Shown here one piece after another: positions 1 to 7,271 of a stretch of DNA of 64,000 bases. This DNA comes from Pseudomonas hunanensis (GTDB lineage Bacteria; Pseudomonadota; Gammaproteobacteria; Pseudomonadales; Pseudomonadaceae). The notes under the pieces were generated by a model. That model was not told the origin of the DNA. It worked only from the letters and a program-made list of their open reading frames with translations, and did not search any database. The stretch lies in assembly GCF_013393325.1 (NCBI RefSeq), contig NZ_QJRC01000104.1:1-64000 (forward strand), given 5' to 3'. The first letter of the stretch is position 1; each line of letters begins with the position of its first letter. Both the position numbers and the translations under genes were made by a program.

Positions 1-1
1 C

Positions 2-1273
2 ATCACGGAAAATCCGTTCAGCCAGGAAGTACAGAAGTATTTGAAGAGCGGCATGGCGCAGGTAGAGGAGATGAAAGCGCTGCGCATCTCGGGTAGCCGA
101 AACGTGCTGATCGAGCTGACCACTACCGCGCGGGTGAAACCTAACTTTCTCGGCTTGCTTACCGCGGGCGGTGGCGGTGGTTTTAACGCAGGCATGCTGT
201 GGTTCAACATCTTATCGCTCAAGACGGCCTACAGCAGCCTGCAGAAGAGCAGTGCACCGGAATACACCTTGGGCTTTGCTTCATCGATTTTCGGGGTGAT
301 CGGTGCAGCGGCAGCCACGATGATCAGCGTTCGGGCAACGCAGAAGGCGGTGATGCTGCGGTTAAGCTCAACAGCACCGGGTATGGCGTTTGGCAACGGA
401 ATTGTCAAGTTCCTGAGCAGTAACTTGTTCGCACGTTTAGCAGGATATCCAGCAATAGCATTTGGGCTGTTCTCAGACTGGTCAAAGGGATTGCGCCAGT
501 TCGACAACGGTGACTCCACTGCAGGCAGATACACTATAGCTGGTGGAGTAATCATGGCTATTGGCTCTGCTGTCACCCTTGAGGCAGGACTTGCCGTTGC
601 AGGCGCCACATCGTTTGTCCCCTTCGCCGGTTGGGCCGCAGCGGCCCTTGTCCTCGTAGGCGTCGCCATCATGGGAGGGGGCCTCTACCTCCATGCCAAA
701 GCACATGAACACCTTCACAGCCCAATTGAGTTATGGGCAGCACGTAGTATCTTCGGCAATCGCAATAATGATGGAGAGATACGTCCAGGTATTATCTTGG
801 ATTATCAGAAGAAACTGCCTGTGTTCGCCTCGCTGCAAACGGAAGTCAAAGCTTGGCACAATGAGCATTACGGGCCAAAACTACTATCCGCCGAGCAAGC
901 CCTATCACTCGGCGTAACTCATGTCGACACTAGGTGGCATCAGAACAATCATTGGTCTCCGCCAAACTGGACAGCGATTACACATAACGAAGTAGTCGCA
1001 CCTCAGCCAACCGTTGAGTTCACAGTGCTGCTGCCAGGCTTTGTGCTTGGGGTAAGCGAATGGTCAGGAAGCTTAAACGCCCTCCGTGATGGCCAAGAAA
1101 GGGACGTGCTTCCAATTGCCCCGACCGGCCACATCGTAGGTGCGGGTTTAGTCCTGCACTTCGAGAACACGCTAGCCAACCAAAGTCATGTCTCACTGCA
1201 TCTAGCCTACAGTGCCAACCAAGGCTTGGACGAAGACAATGAGACTCTTTCAATTTTTCGTCTGGAGCGCTGA
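2..1273 (+). CDS. T6SS effector, VasX/BTH_I2691-like, C-terminal part (cut by window edge)
   Basis: The frame is open from base 2, so this is the 3' part (about 423 codons) of a longer gene. The visible part is rich in hydrophobic, glycine/alanine-rich segments: about five stretches within the first 220 residues, such as LLTAGGGGGFNAG and GAAAATMISV. A soluble tail of roughly 180 residues with a beta-rich end follows. This matches the C-terminal architecture of large pore-forming type VI secretion effectors of the VasX/BTH_I2691 family, whose N-terminal region would lie outside the window. Two bases separate it from the DUF6708-like gene, which in turn overlaps a PAAR gene, the usual order of an effector-immunity-tip module. 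It probably depolarises the inner membrane of competing cells; this is inferred from family and context. The exact family is uncertain because the N terminus is missing. Confidence 0.65.
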   Translation: MTENPFSQEVQKYLKSGMAQVEEMKALRISGSRNVLIELTTTARVKPNFLGLLTAGGGGGFNAGMLWFNILSLKTAYSSLQKSSAPEYTLGFASSIFGVIGAAAATMISVRATQKAVMLRLSSTAPGMAFGNGIVKFLSSNLFARLAGYPAIAFGLFSDWSKGLRQFDNGDSTAGRYTIAGGVIMAIGSAVTLEAGLAVAGATSFVPFAGWAAAALVLVGVAIMGGGLYLHAKAHEHLHSPIELWAARSIFGNRNNDGEIRPGIILDYQKKLPVFASLQTEVKAWHNEHYGPKLLSAEQALSLGVTHVDTRWHQNNHWSPPNWTAITHNEVVAPQPTVEFTVLLPGFVLGVSEWSGSLNALRDGQERDVLPIAPTGHIVGAGLVLHFENTLANQSHVSLHLAYSANQGLDEDNETLSIFRLER

Positions 1274-1275
1274 TC

Positions 1276-2166
1276 ATGGCGACCATCTGGCTATTCAATT
1301 CAACCACAGACTCAGGGCACAAACCTGCAATTGGGGGGCAATTGGCAAACGTATCCGAAAATACATTATGCCTGCGAAACCCATGGGTAACAGATTCCGT
1401 TTTTATGGGAAAGCTATACTGCGCAATGACGATCACACTATTGATTGGCATGTACCCCTACCTCTCCCCACACATCGCGGACCTATACAATGAGGATATG
1501 ATATTAATGCTCTTGTTTTTAATAACGCCCTTCGTGTTCACTCCTTTCCTAGCTTATCGAATTTTCTTTATAAAGGGCTTATCTACCATTTGCCTCAACC
1601 GATCAACCCAAAAAATCTACTACCAACGCTTGAGCAAGGTATTGGTCTTTGAATGGAGCAATACCGGAGGCGGCCTTTTCAAACGCACCGAATTCGGCGG
1701 CTCCTCGTTCAGCACCAGCTATGCCCTCGCCTTCGCCCCTCGCCGGGAAGACGGAACCCTCCACCAAAAAGACTGCCTGTGGGTCGACAGCAACGAACCC
1801 ACCGAACCCGGTGTAAAGCACGTCGCCGAAGTCTGGGAATACCTCCGCCACTTCATGGCCCACGGCCCAGACAAGCTCCCTCCGCCCGGCGAACCCAACT
1901 GGTGGCACAAGCCACTGCACGCCATCTGCCTAACCCCAGCGCAAGCCTGGCAACACTATGCGCCTTGGCGAACCGGCGAGCCCGGTGAAATGCAGGGCAA
2001 AAAGAACTGGCAATTACCGTTCTGGGCCGTGCTGTTCCCCTACAACCTCACGGTTGCCATCTGTTGGTACTTCATCTGCAAGCTCTTCAACGTCCGCGCA
2101 GCCCCACCGCCCCCAGCAGCCTTCGAAGAAACTCCAGCTCAACCCAAAAAAAGGAAGCGCAAATGA
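1276..2166 (+). CDS. DUF6708-like membrane protein, candidate immunity/accessory protein of the T6SS effector
   Basis: A protein of 296 residues. Two adjacent hydrophobic segments lie at about residues 50-100 and a third near 250-272, followed by a proline-rich and very basic tail (KKRKRK at the end). A tryptophan-rich central region resembles DUF6708 proteins, which are commonly found beside PAAR and T6SS effectors in Pseudomonas (recalled family knowledge). GGAGCG sits 9 bases before the ATG. It starts two bases after the effector stop and overlaps the PAAR start by four bases (ATGA), so the three are very likely translationally coupled. An inner-membrane immunity protein against a pore-forming effector would fit the topology. 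A role as adaptor or chaperone is the alternative. Confidence 0.55.
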   Translation: MATIWLFNSTTDSGHKPAIGGQLANVSENTLCLRNPWVTDSVFMGKLYCAMTITLLIGMYPYLSPHIADLYNEDMILMLLFLITPFVFTPFLAYRIFFIKGLSTICLNRSTQKIYYQRLSKVLVFEWSNTGGGLFKRTEFGGSSFSTSYALAFAPRREDGTLHQKDCLWVDSNEPTEPGVKHVAEVWEYLRHFMAHGPDKLPPPGEPNWWHKPLHAICLTPAQAWQHYAPWRTGEPGEMQGKKNWQLPFWAVLFPYNLTVAICWYFICKLFNVRAAPPPPAAFEETPAQPKKRKRK

Positions 2167-2420
2167 AGCCCATCGTACTCGTAGGCCATCGACACAACTG
2201 CCCGATTCATGGCGAAGGCACTGTGGAAACCGGCGCAAGCGCAACATTCGTGGATGGCAGGGCCGTCGCGCGCGTGGGTGACCGCATCAGTTGCGGCGCC
2301 CTTATCGAAACCGGTGCTGCCTGCACGATCATCGAGGGCCAACCGGCAGCAAGGGAGGGAGACACCACCAGCCACGGCGGGACGCTGATCGAGGGTGACC
2401 AAGGTTGGCTCATTGATTGA
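2163..2420 (+). CDS. PAAR domain protein (T6SS spike tip)
   Basis: An 85-residue protein consisting of little more than one PAAR domain. It has the metal-site segment near the N terminus (HNCPIHG), the repeated glycine-rich turns (VDGRAVARVGD, IEGQPAAREGD) and the final SHGGTLIEG motif. PAAR proteins cap the VgrG spike and carry effectors with them. The ATG overlaps the stop of the preceding gene as ATGA, and a strong hairpin with a T-run follows, so this is the last gene of the module. No vgrG, hcp or sheath genes are visible, which makes this an orphan effector island relying on a T6SS elsewhere. Confidence 0.9.
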   Translation: MKPIVLVGHRHNCPIHGEGTVETGASATFVDGRAVARVGDRISCGALIETGAACTIIEGQPAAREGDTTSHGGTLIEGDQGWLID

Positions 2421-2430
2421 AATCCAACGC

Positions 2431-2459
2431 CGGCCCGATGGGTGATTCGGGCCGTTTTT
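2431..2459 (+). terminator. Rho-independent terminator of the PAAR module
   Basis: A perfect 8-bp stem (CGGCCCGA with TCGGGCCG), an 8-base loop, and five Ts immediately after the stem. It lies 11 bases after the PAAR stop codon. Confidence 0.85.
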
Positions 2460-2577
2460 CGGCCCAAATCGCGATTGAACGCATAAGGCATCAACCTGCA
2501 CCATCCAGCAACCAGGTCAAAAGCCTTCTACCCTTTTACAACGTGAATCCCTGCCGCGCCCGCAGGCCAACGCAACC

Positions 2578-2592
2578 GTTCGGTAACCGAAC
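2578..2592. promoter_or_regulatory. Perfect 15-bp palindrome upstream of the MFS transporter gene
   Basis: GTTCGGT-A-ACCGAAC is a perfect dyad about 135 bases before the transporter start. It resembles the GTTCG-N5-CG(A)AC boxes described for IclR-family regulators such as PcaR (from memory). Apart from the terminator at its left end, the 2421-2727 stretch shows nothing else convincing: no open frame with a good ribosome site was seen. Confidence 0.5.
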
Positions 2593-2727
2593 AGTAGCCC
2601 GTCTCTTGAATTGACGCTGCCGCCTTCACTGCTCACCATGCACCGGCCTTGCGTGCCCCCCTGCCTGGGAACCGGTCACGTACCCGTAGCACCGCAGCTG
2701 AATACAATTTCAAGAAACGAGCAGTTT

Positions 2728-4053
2728 ATGAACCACTCCAAGATCACCCCCGCCGCACCCCGGATGTCCCAGGGTTCGATCGGCGACAAGCTTCGCGGCG
2801 CCTTCGGCGTCGGCAAAACCCGTTGGGGCATGCTTGCCCTGGTGTTCTTCGCCACCACCCTGAACTACATCGACCGCGCCGCCCTTGGCATCATGCAGCC
2901 CGTGCTGGCCAAGGAAATGAGCTGGACGGCGATGGACTACGCCAACATCAATTTCTGGTTCCAGGTCGGTTACGCCATCGGCTTTCTGCTGCAGGGCCGG
3001 CTGATCGACAAAGTCGGGGTCAAACGCGCCTTCTTCTTCGCCGTGCTGCTGTGGAGCCTGGCCACCGGTGCCCATGGCCTGGCTACCTCGGCGGCAGGTT
3101 TCATGGTGTGCCGCTTCATCCTCGGTCTGACCGAGGCCGCCAACTACCCGGCTTGCGTCAAGACCGTGCGCCTGTGGTTCCCAGCGGGTGAGCGAGCGAT
3201 TGCCACCGGGTTGTTCAACGCCGGCACCAACGTCGGTGCCATGGTCACCCCGGCCCTGCTGCCGCTGATCCTCGCCGTGTGGGGCTGGCAGGCCGCGTTC
3301 ATCGCCATGGGCAGCCTGGGCCTGGTATGGGTGGTGCTGTGGGTGCTGAAGTACTACAACCCCGAAGACCACCCCAGCGTGCGCCAGAGCGAGGTGCAGT
3401 ACATACAGCAGGACGACGAGCCCGAGCCGACCCGCGTGCCGTTCAGCCGTATCCTGCGCCTGCGTGGCACCTGGGCGTTTGCAGTGGCCTATGCGATTAC
3501 CGCACCGGTGTTCTGGTTCTACCTGTACTGGCTGCCGCCATTCCTCAACCAGCAGTACAGCCTGGGCATCAACGTGACCCAGATGGGCATCCCGCTGATC
3601 ATCATCTGGCTGACGGCGGACTTTGGCAGCATCGGTGGCGGCATCTTGTCGTCGTGGCTGATTGGCCGTGGCGTGCGTGCCACGACTGCGCGGCTGGTGT
3701 CGATGCTGATCTTCGCCTGCACCATGCTCAGCGTCATCTTTGCCGCCAACGCCAGTGGCCTTTGGGTTGCAGTGGCCGCCATCTCGCTGGCCGTGGGCGC
3801 GCACCAGGCGTGGACGGCGAACATCTGGAGCCTGGTGATGGACTACACACCCAAGCACCTGGTGAGCACGGTGTTCGGGTTTGGCAGCATGTGCGCGGCG
3901 ATTGGCGGGATGTTCATGACGCAAATCGTCGGCAGCGTGTTGACCGCTACCCACAACAACTATGCCGTGCTGTTCACCATGATCCCGGCCATGTACTTCC
4001 TGGCGCTGGTGTGGATGTACTTCATGGCACCGCGCAAGGTCGAGAGCGCCTGA
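2728..4053 (+). CDS. MFS transporter, anion:cation symporter (ACS) family
   Basis: A 441-residue inner-membrane carrier with about 12 membrane segments. The first helix ends in LNYIDR (residues 45-50), and a cytoplasmic loop carries RLIDKVGVKR (91-100); both are typical of the hexuronate/glucarate/organic-anion ACS branch. The start chosen is the ATG after AAGAAACGAG; an in-frame ATG lies farther upstream but would add a non-conserved proline-rich leader. It is convergent with the TIM-barrel/Gfo-Idh pair and probably imports their substrate, a sugar acid or cyclic polyhydroxy acid. The exact substrate cannot be read from the sequence. A palindrome at 2578-2592 is a possible operator. Confidence 0.85.
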   Translation: MNHSKITPAAPRMSQGSIGDKLRGAFGVGKTRWGMLALVFFATTLNYIDRAALGIMQPVLAKEMSWTAMDYANINFWFQVGYAIGFLLQGRLIDKVGVKRAFFFAVLLWSLATGAHGLATSAAGFMVCRFILGLTEAANYPACVKTVRLWFPAGERAIATGLFNAGTNVGAMVTPALLPLILAVWGWQAAFIAMGSLGLVWVVLWVLKYYNPEDHPSVRQSEVQYIQQDDEPEPTRVPFSRILRLRGTWAFAVAYAITAPVFWFYLYWLPPFLNQQYSLGINVTQMGIPLIIIWLTADFGSIGGGILSSWLIGRGVRATTARLVSMLIFACTMLSVIFAANASGLWVAVAAISLAVGAHQAWTANIWSLVMDYTPKHLVSTVFGFGSMCAAIGGMFMTQIVGSVLTATHNNYAVLFTMIPAMYFLALVWMYFMAPRKVESA

Positions 4054-4077
4054 GGGCGCTAGCCACTTTTCTCTACG

Positions 4078-4100
4078 GGGCCCTTGCGGGCCCTTTTTTT
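4078..4100 (+). terminator. Rho-independent terminator after the MFS gene
   Basis: GGGCCC stem, TTGC loop, GGGCCC stem, then seven Ts, starting 25 bases after the stop codon. Confidence 0.9.
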
Positions 4101-4125
4101 GGGCTGGTGATAATGGCCATGACAG

Positions 4126-4240
4126 TGGGAGCGGCCTTGCGTCGCGAAAGGGCTGCAAAGCAGCCCCAGCGATTTCTGCAACACGCCTGAGAATCTGGGG
4201 CCGCTTTGCGGCCCTTTCGCGACACAAGGCCGCTCCTACA
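4126..4240. repeat. Pair of inverted REP-like elements between convergent genes
   Basis: Two outward copies of the putida-type repeat 'gcggccttg(c)gtcgcgaaagggc' face each other. Each contains its own hairpin (GGGCTGC-AAA-GCAGCCC and GGGGCCGC-TTT-GCGGCCC). It sits between the ends of the MFS and TIM-barrel genes, a standard REP-pair location. Confidence 0.8.
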
Positions 4241-4262
4241 AAAGGGGCGCTGCCGGTCGAAA

Positions 4263-5078
4263 TCAGACCTTGGCCAACACCGCCAGGGCTTTCTCCAGCG
4301 CCATGCGCGCGCGCTGTTCGCCGCTGATGCCCTGCTCCAGCAACTGCCGTGTGGGTATTTCCAGGCTCAGCGGCACGGTTGCCGGCAAGCCGCGCAGCAG
4401 GCTGACCAGGTCGGCATCGCCATCACCGGGGAAGCGTCGCTCGTTACGCGCCTGGCGCAGAATCTCGTCCATGTCGGCCGGTACTGGGCCGGCCACGTCA
4501 CACAGCTGGGCATAGCGCATGCGCTGCGGTGCCAACTGCGCCAGGTGGTCCAACGATGAGTGGGATCGGTTGAAGTGGAAGGCATCCACCAGCACGCAGC
4601 CATTGGCGTGGTCGGCGTTGGCCACCACTCGCATGGCCTGGCGCAGGTCGCGCACGTCGGTCCAGGGCATGAACTCCAGGTGCGGGTAGATGCCGTAGCG
4701 CGCCGCCAGCTCGCACAAAGCGGCAAAGCGTTCGGTCAGCCGCGCTTCGTCCGGGTCGTTGCCAGCCACCAGCAGTTCGGTGCCCCCCAACTCGGCGCCC
4801 ACCGCCAGGATCGGTTCGAAATCGGCGACGCAGGTTTCCGGCTTGAGGCGCAGAATCTCCAGGTCGAGCACCTTGATGCCGGTGTCGCGCAGGCGCGCCT
4901 GGGTCTGCCGACGCAGGTCGGCATCGGCCACCAACGGGAAGTGCTGCTCGTGTTCGGTAGCGGGCACCAGGCGTAGGCCAACGTGGCTGTAACCCGCGCG
5001 GGCGGCAGCCTCGACCATGTCCGGTGGGGACAGCTCGAGTACCGTCAGGGCCGCGAGGGAGAAAATCCGATCAGTCAT
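4263..5078 (-). CDS. Sugar phosphate isomerase/epimerase-like TIM-barrel enzyme
   Basis: 271 residues of the xylose-isomerase-like (AP endonuclease 2) superfamily. Expected metal-ligand positions are visible: a Glu in LEFMPW, Asp and His in VDAFHFN, and a Glu near the C terminus in SLEIPTR. Members isomerise or epimerise ketoses; a branch (AsbF/QuiC-like) dehydrates 3-dehydroshikimate. It is the second gene of an operon with a Gfo/Idh/MocA dehydrogenase 30 bases upstream, and the pair faces an ACS-type transporter. The likely role is a catabolic step on an oxidised sugar or cyclitol. The substrate is unknown; the dehydratase possibility rests only on family and the company of an IclR regulator. 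Confidence 0.8.
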   Translation of the reverse strand: MTDRIFSLAALTVLELSPPDMVEAAARAGYSHVGLRLVPATEHEQHFPLVADADLRRQTQARLRDTGIKVLDLEILRLKPETCVADFEPILAVGAELGGTELLVAGNDPDEARLTERFAALCELAARYGIYPHLEFMPWTDVRDLRQAMRVVANADHANGCVLVDAFHFNRSHSSLDHLAQLAPQRMRYAQLCDVAGPVPADMDEILRQARNERRFPGDGDADLVSLLRGLPATVPLSLEIPTRQLLEQGISGEQRARMALEKALAVLAKV

Positions 5079-5108
5079 TTATCGTCACCAGTAAAGAGTA
5101 AGGTTGCT

Positions 5109-6161
5109 TCAGCCAATGTGCTCGGGCGCGCAGGCCCGGCCGCTTTCGGCTGCCTGGCGGATCGCTTCGATCAGCGCGAGGGTGCGGCCACCGTCGGCGG
5201 CATTGATCAGCGGCGCCTGTTCACCACGGGCAACCCGCACGAAGTGCTGCAACTGCAGGGTCAACGCCTCGCCAGCGGGGATGCTCTCCTCGCACTGCAG
5301 CAGCGGCGTGTGCCAGCCCGAACCGGCCTCGGCGTAATGCCAGCGCTTGAGCTGGGGAATGCTCAACGCCCCTTGAGTACCAGCCAGCATGTAACACGGC
5401 TGACCGTCCTGGCGCGGGTAGATCGGGCTTTCGCCAGAGTCCAGCTCCCAGCTCCAGGGCGCGGCCACCGCGTCCGAGCCCGTCAGGCTGCCCAACGCGC
5501 CATTGGCGAATTGCAGCAGCACTGCTGCGCTGTCTTCGTTGGCAAAACCACGTACATCGTTGCGGGTGAACGCCTGCACCTGCACCACCTCACCACACAG
5601 GTGACGCAGCAGATCCAGGTCGTGGATCAGGTTGGTCAGCAAAAAGCCCGCCCCTGGCTCGCGACGCCAGGGGGTTTCGAAATAGCTATCGGGCTTTTGC
5701 AACTGCCACAGCGCGGTAACGTTGATCAGCCGGCCCAGCTTGCCTTCGCTGATCACCTGGTGCGCCTTGGCGATCAGCGGGTTGTGCCGGCGATGGTGGC
5801 CGACCAGCACCGGCACATTGCGCCGATGCGAAGCCTCTACCAGTGCCCGAACTTCATCCAGATGTACGCCTACCGGTTTTTCTACAAGCACCGGCACGCC
5901 GGCCTCGACGCAATCCAACGCGGTGGCCACATGCTGATTGTTGGGGTTGGCGATGATCACCGCCTCCGGGCGCACACGCTCCAGCATCTGGCGATGGTCG
6001 GCAAAACAAGGCACACCGCACTCGGCGGCGAAGGCTTCGGCCTCTGGGCCGGGGTCGGCCACGGCACACAGTTGGGCTTGCGGCACATTGCGCAAGTGCT
6101 GGTAGTGCTGGCGGCCCATGATGCCAGCGCCGATCAAGGCAATACGAAGGGGTGCGTTCAA
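5109..6161 (-). CDS. Gfo/Idh/MocA-family NAD(P)-dependent dehydrogenase (TTG start)
   Basis: 350 residues. The N-terminal Rossmann fold carries IALIGAGIMGRQH, followed by the family signature VEKPVG at about residues 93-98, where the Lys is the catalytic/cofactor residue; the C-terminal half is the usual beta-sheet substrate domain. The start is TTG, preceded by GAGGA ten bases earlier; no ATG or GTG fits as well. Such enzymes oxidise a hydroxyl of sugars, inositols or related compounds. It leads an operon with the TIM-barrel gene, and its promoter region carries two GAAC-N3-GTTC-type boxes, probably bound by the neighbouring IclR regulator. Confidence 0.82.
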   Translation of the reverse strand: MNAPLRIALIGAGIMGRQHYQHLRNVPQAQLCAVADPGPEAEAFAAECGVPCFADHRQMLERVRPEAVIIANPNNQHVATALDCVEAGVPVLVEKPVGVHLDEVRALVEASHRRNVPVLVGHHRRHNPLIAKAHQVISEGKLGRLINVTALWQLQKPDSYFETPWRREPGAGFLLTNLIHDLDLLRHLCGEVVQVQAFTRNDVRGFANEDSAAVLLQFANGALGSLTGSDAVAAPWSWELDSGESPIYPRQDGQPCYMLAGTQGALSIPQLKRWHYAEAGSGWHTPLLQCEESIPAGEALTLQLQHFVRVARGEQAPLINAADGGRTLALIEAIRQAAESGRACAPEHIG

Positions 6162-6195
6162 CAGCCTGTCCTCTTGTCATTGTTGTTTTGCGAAT

Positions 6196-6214
6196 TCTGA
6201 AACTAAGTTCCAGA
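6196..6214. promoter_or_regulatory. Putative IclR operator 1 (Gfo/Idh promoter)
   Basis: TCTGAAAC-TAA-GTTCCAGA, a 19-bp dyad with one mismatch, about 35 bases before the TTG start of the Gfo/Idh gene. Its core matches the perfect box at 7235-7249. Confidence 0.6.
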
Positions 6215-6232
6215 ATCCACGATCAACAATTT

Positions 6233-6245
6233 AGAACCTGGTTCA
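6233..6245. promoter_or_regulatory. Putative IclR operator 2
   Basis: GAAC-CTG-GTTC, a second copy of the same core in the same promoter region, centred 34 bp from operator 1. Confidence 0.5.
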
Positions 6246-6300
6246 GCTTTTCAGAAGAACCGGCGCAACAGACTGTGCGGTAATCGACCGCTTTATGCCT

Positions 6301-7077
6301 TCAAGCGAACAACTCGCTGGCGCGGCTGGCAGCCGACAGTTCGTCCGCCGCCGCCAGCAGCAGCGGTGCCAGCTCGGGCAGGCGGCTTTGTGCCAGGCGC
6401 GCGCTGGGCCCGGCGATGCTCAGTACGCCGATGACCTCGTCACTTTGCGGGCGGCGCACCACTGCGGCGAGGGCCGACGTGCCAATGGCGGAGGTTTCCT
6501 CGACCCAGGCGTAGCCACGCTCGCGGGCGCGGTGCAGGTAGGCGAGCAGCTCATCGGTGGAGCGCGGTGCATTCGGGCCGAACTGAGCGGGGTCGGCAAT
6601 GCCTTGGCGCAACACCATCTGCAGCGCCTGCTCATCGTTCAGGCTGGCCAGCCAGGCATGCCCGGAGGCGGTATAGAACAGCGGCGCATCGCGGCCCATG
6701 TCCGGGTCGTAGCGCAGCCCGGAGCGGGCGCCCTGGGACTTGGCGATCCAGGTTTGCCGGACGCCCTCGATCACACCCAGGCGTACCAGTTCGCCGCTGT
6801 CCTGGGCCAGGCGGTCGAGAATCGGCTGGATGATGTCGGCACCGCTGCTGGCCAGGTAACGAAAGCCCTGCGCGACCAGCTTGGCCGATAGCTGATAACG
6901 GCTGCTTTCCCGGTTTTGTCGCACATAGCCCAGCCGCACCAGCTCGGTGAGCATGCGGTGGGCAGCGCTTTTGGGAATGTCCAAGCGCTCGGCCAAGGTT
7001 TGCAGCGGTAGCCCCTGGGGCTCACCGGCAAGGCTTTCTACAAGACTGAAGGCGCGTTCGATCTGACTACCAGCCAT
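6301..7077 (-). CDS. IclR-family transcriptional regulator
   Basis: 258 residues. A winged helix-turn-helix lies at about residues 8-65 (LAERLDIPKSAAHRMLTELVRLGYV), followed by the IclR effector-binding domain with typical segments near GASAWL/ARERGYAW. The start chosen is the ATG with AGGGA nine bases upstream; longer in-frame starts lack a ribosome site. It lies between its presumed targets, the Gfo/Idh-TIM operon downstream and the divergent flavoprotein gene. A degenerate copy of the operator box lies 31-45 bases before its own start, suggesting autoregulation. The inducer is probably a pathway intermediate. Confidence 0.9.
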   Translation of the reverse strand: MAGSQIERAFSLVESLAGEPQGLPLQTLAERLDIPKSAAHRMLTELVRLGYVRQNRESSRYQLSAKLVAQGFRYLASSGADIIQPILDRLAQDSGELVRLGVIEGVRQTWIAKSQGARSGLRYDPDMGRDAPLFYTASGHAWLASLNDEQALQMVLRQGIADPAQFGPNAPRSTDELLAYLHRARERGYAWVEETSAIGTSALAAVVRRPQSDEVIGVLSIAGPSARLAQSRLPELAPLLLAAADELSAASRASELFA

Positions 7078-7107
7078 GACACAGGTCCCTGATTTTTTTG
7101 CGAATTC

Positions 7108-7122
7108 TAGAAGATGATTCCA
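7108..7122. promoter_or_regulatory. Putative IclR autoregulatory operator
   Basis: TAGAA-GATGA-TTCCA matches the 15-bp GGAAC-N3-GTTCC arrangement with changed C/G flanks. It shares the preceding TTTTGCGAATTCT context with operator 1, which supports common origin. Confidence 0.45.
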
Positions 7123-7234
7123 CATCGTCGCTAGCCAGCGCAGCGCCAGCGACTGTGAATGTCCGATGATCGCCCAGTACTTGCCTGGCACAACCCGCCT
7201 GCCCTTGCAGGCCGAGACGCTGCCGACAAGAATA

Positions 7235-7249
7235 TGGAACCTTGTTCCA
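7235..7249. promoter_or_regulatory. Perfect IclR-type operator before the flavoprotein gene
   Basis: TGGAAC-CTT-GTTCCA is a perfect dyad 22-36 bases before the flavoprotein ATG, overlapping the expected promoter region. Confidence 0.65.
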
Positions 7250-7271
7250 ATAACAATACAGGAATCCCGTG

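Noticed and set aside
2710..4227. 505-codon open frame opposite the MFS gene
   Set aside because: Composition is Gln/His/Arg-rich and it reads through the terminator and repeat region; the plus-strand transporter is certain.
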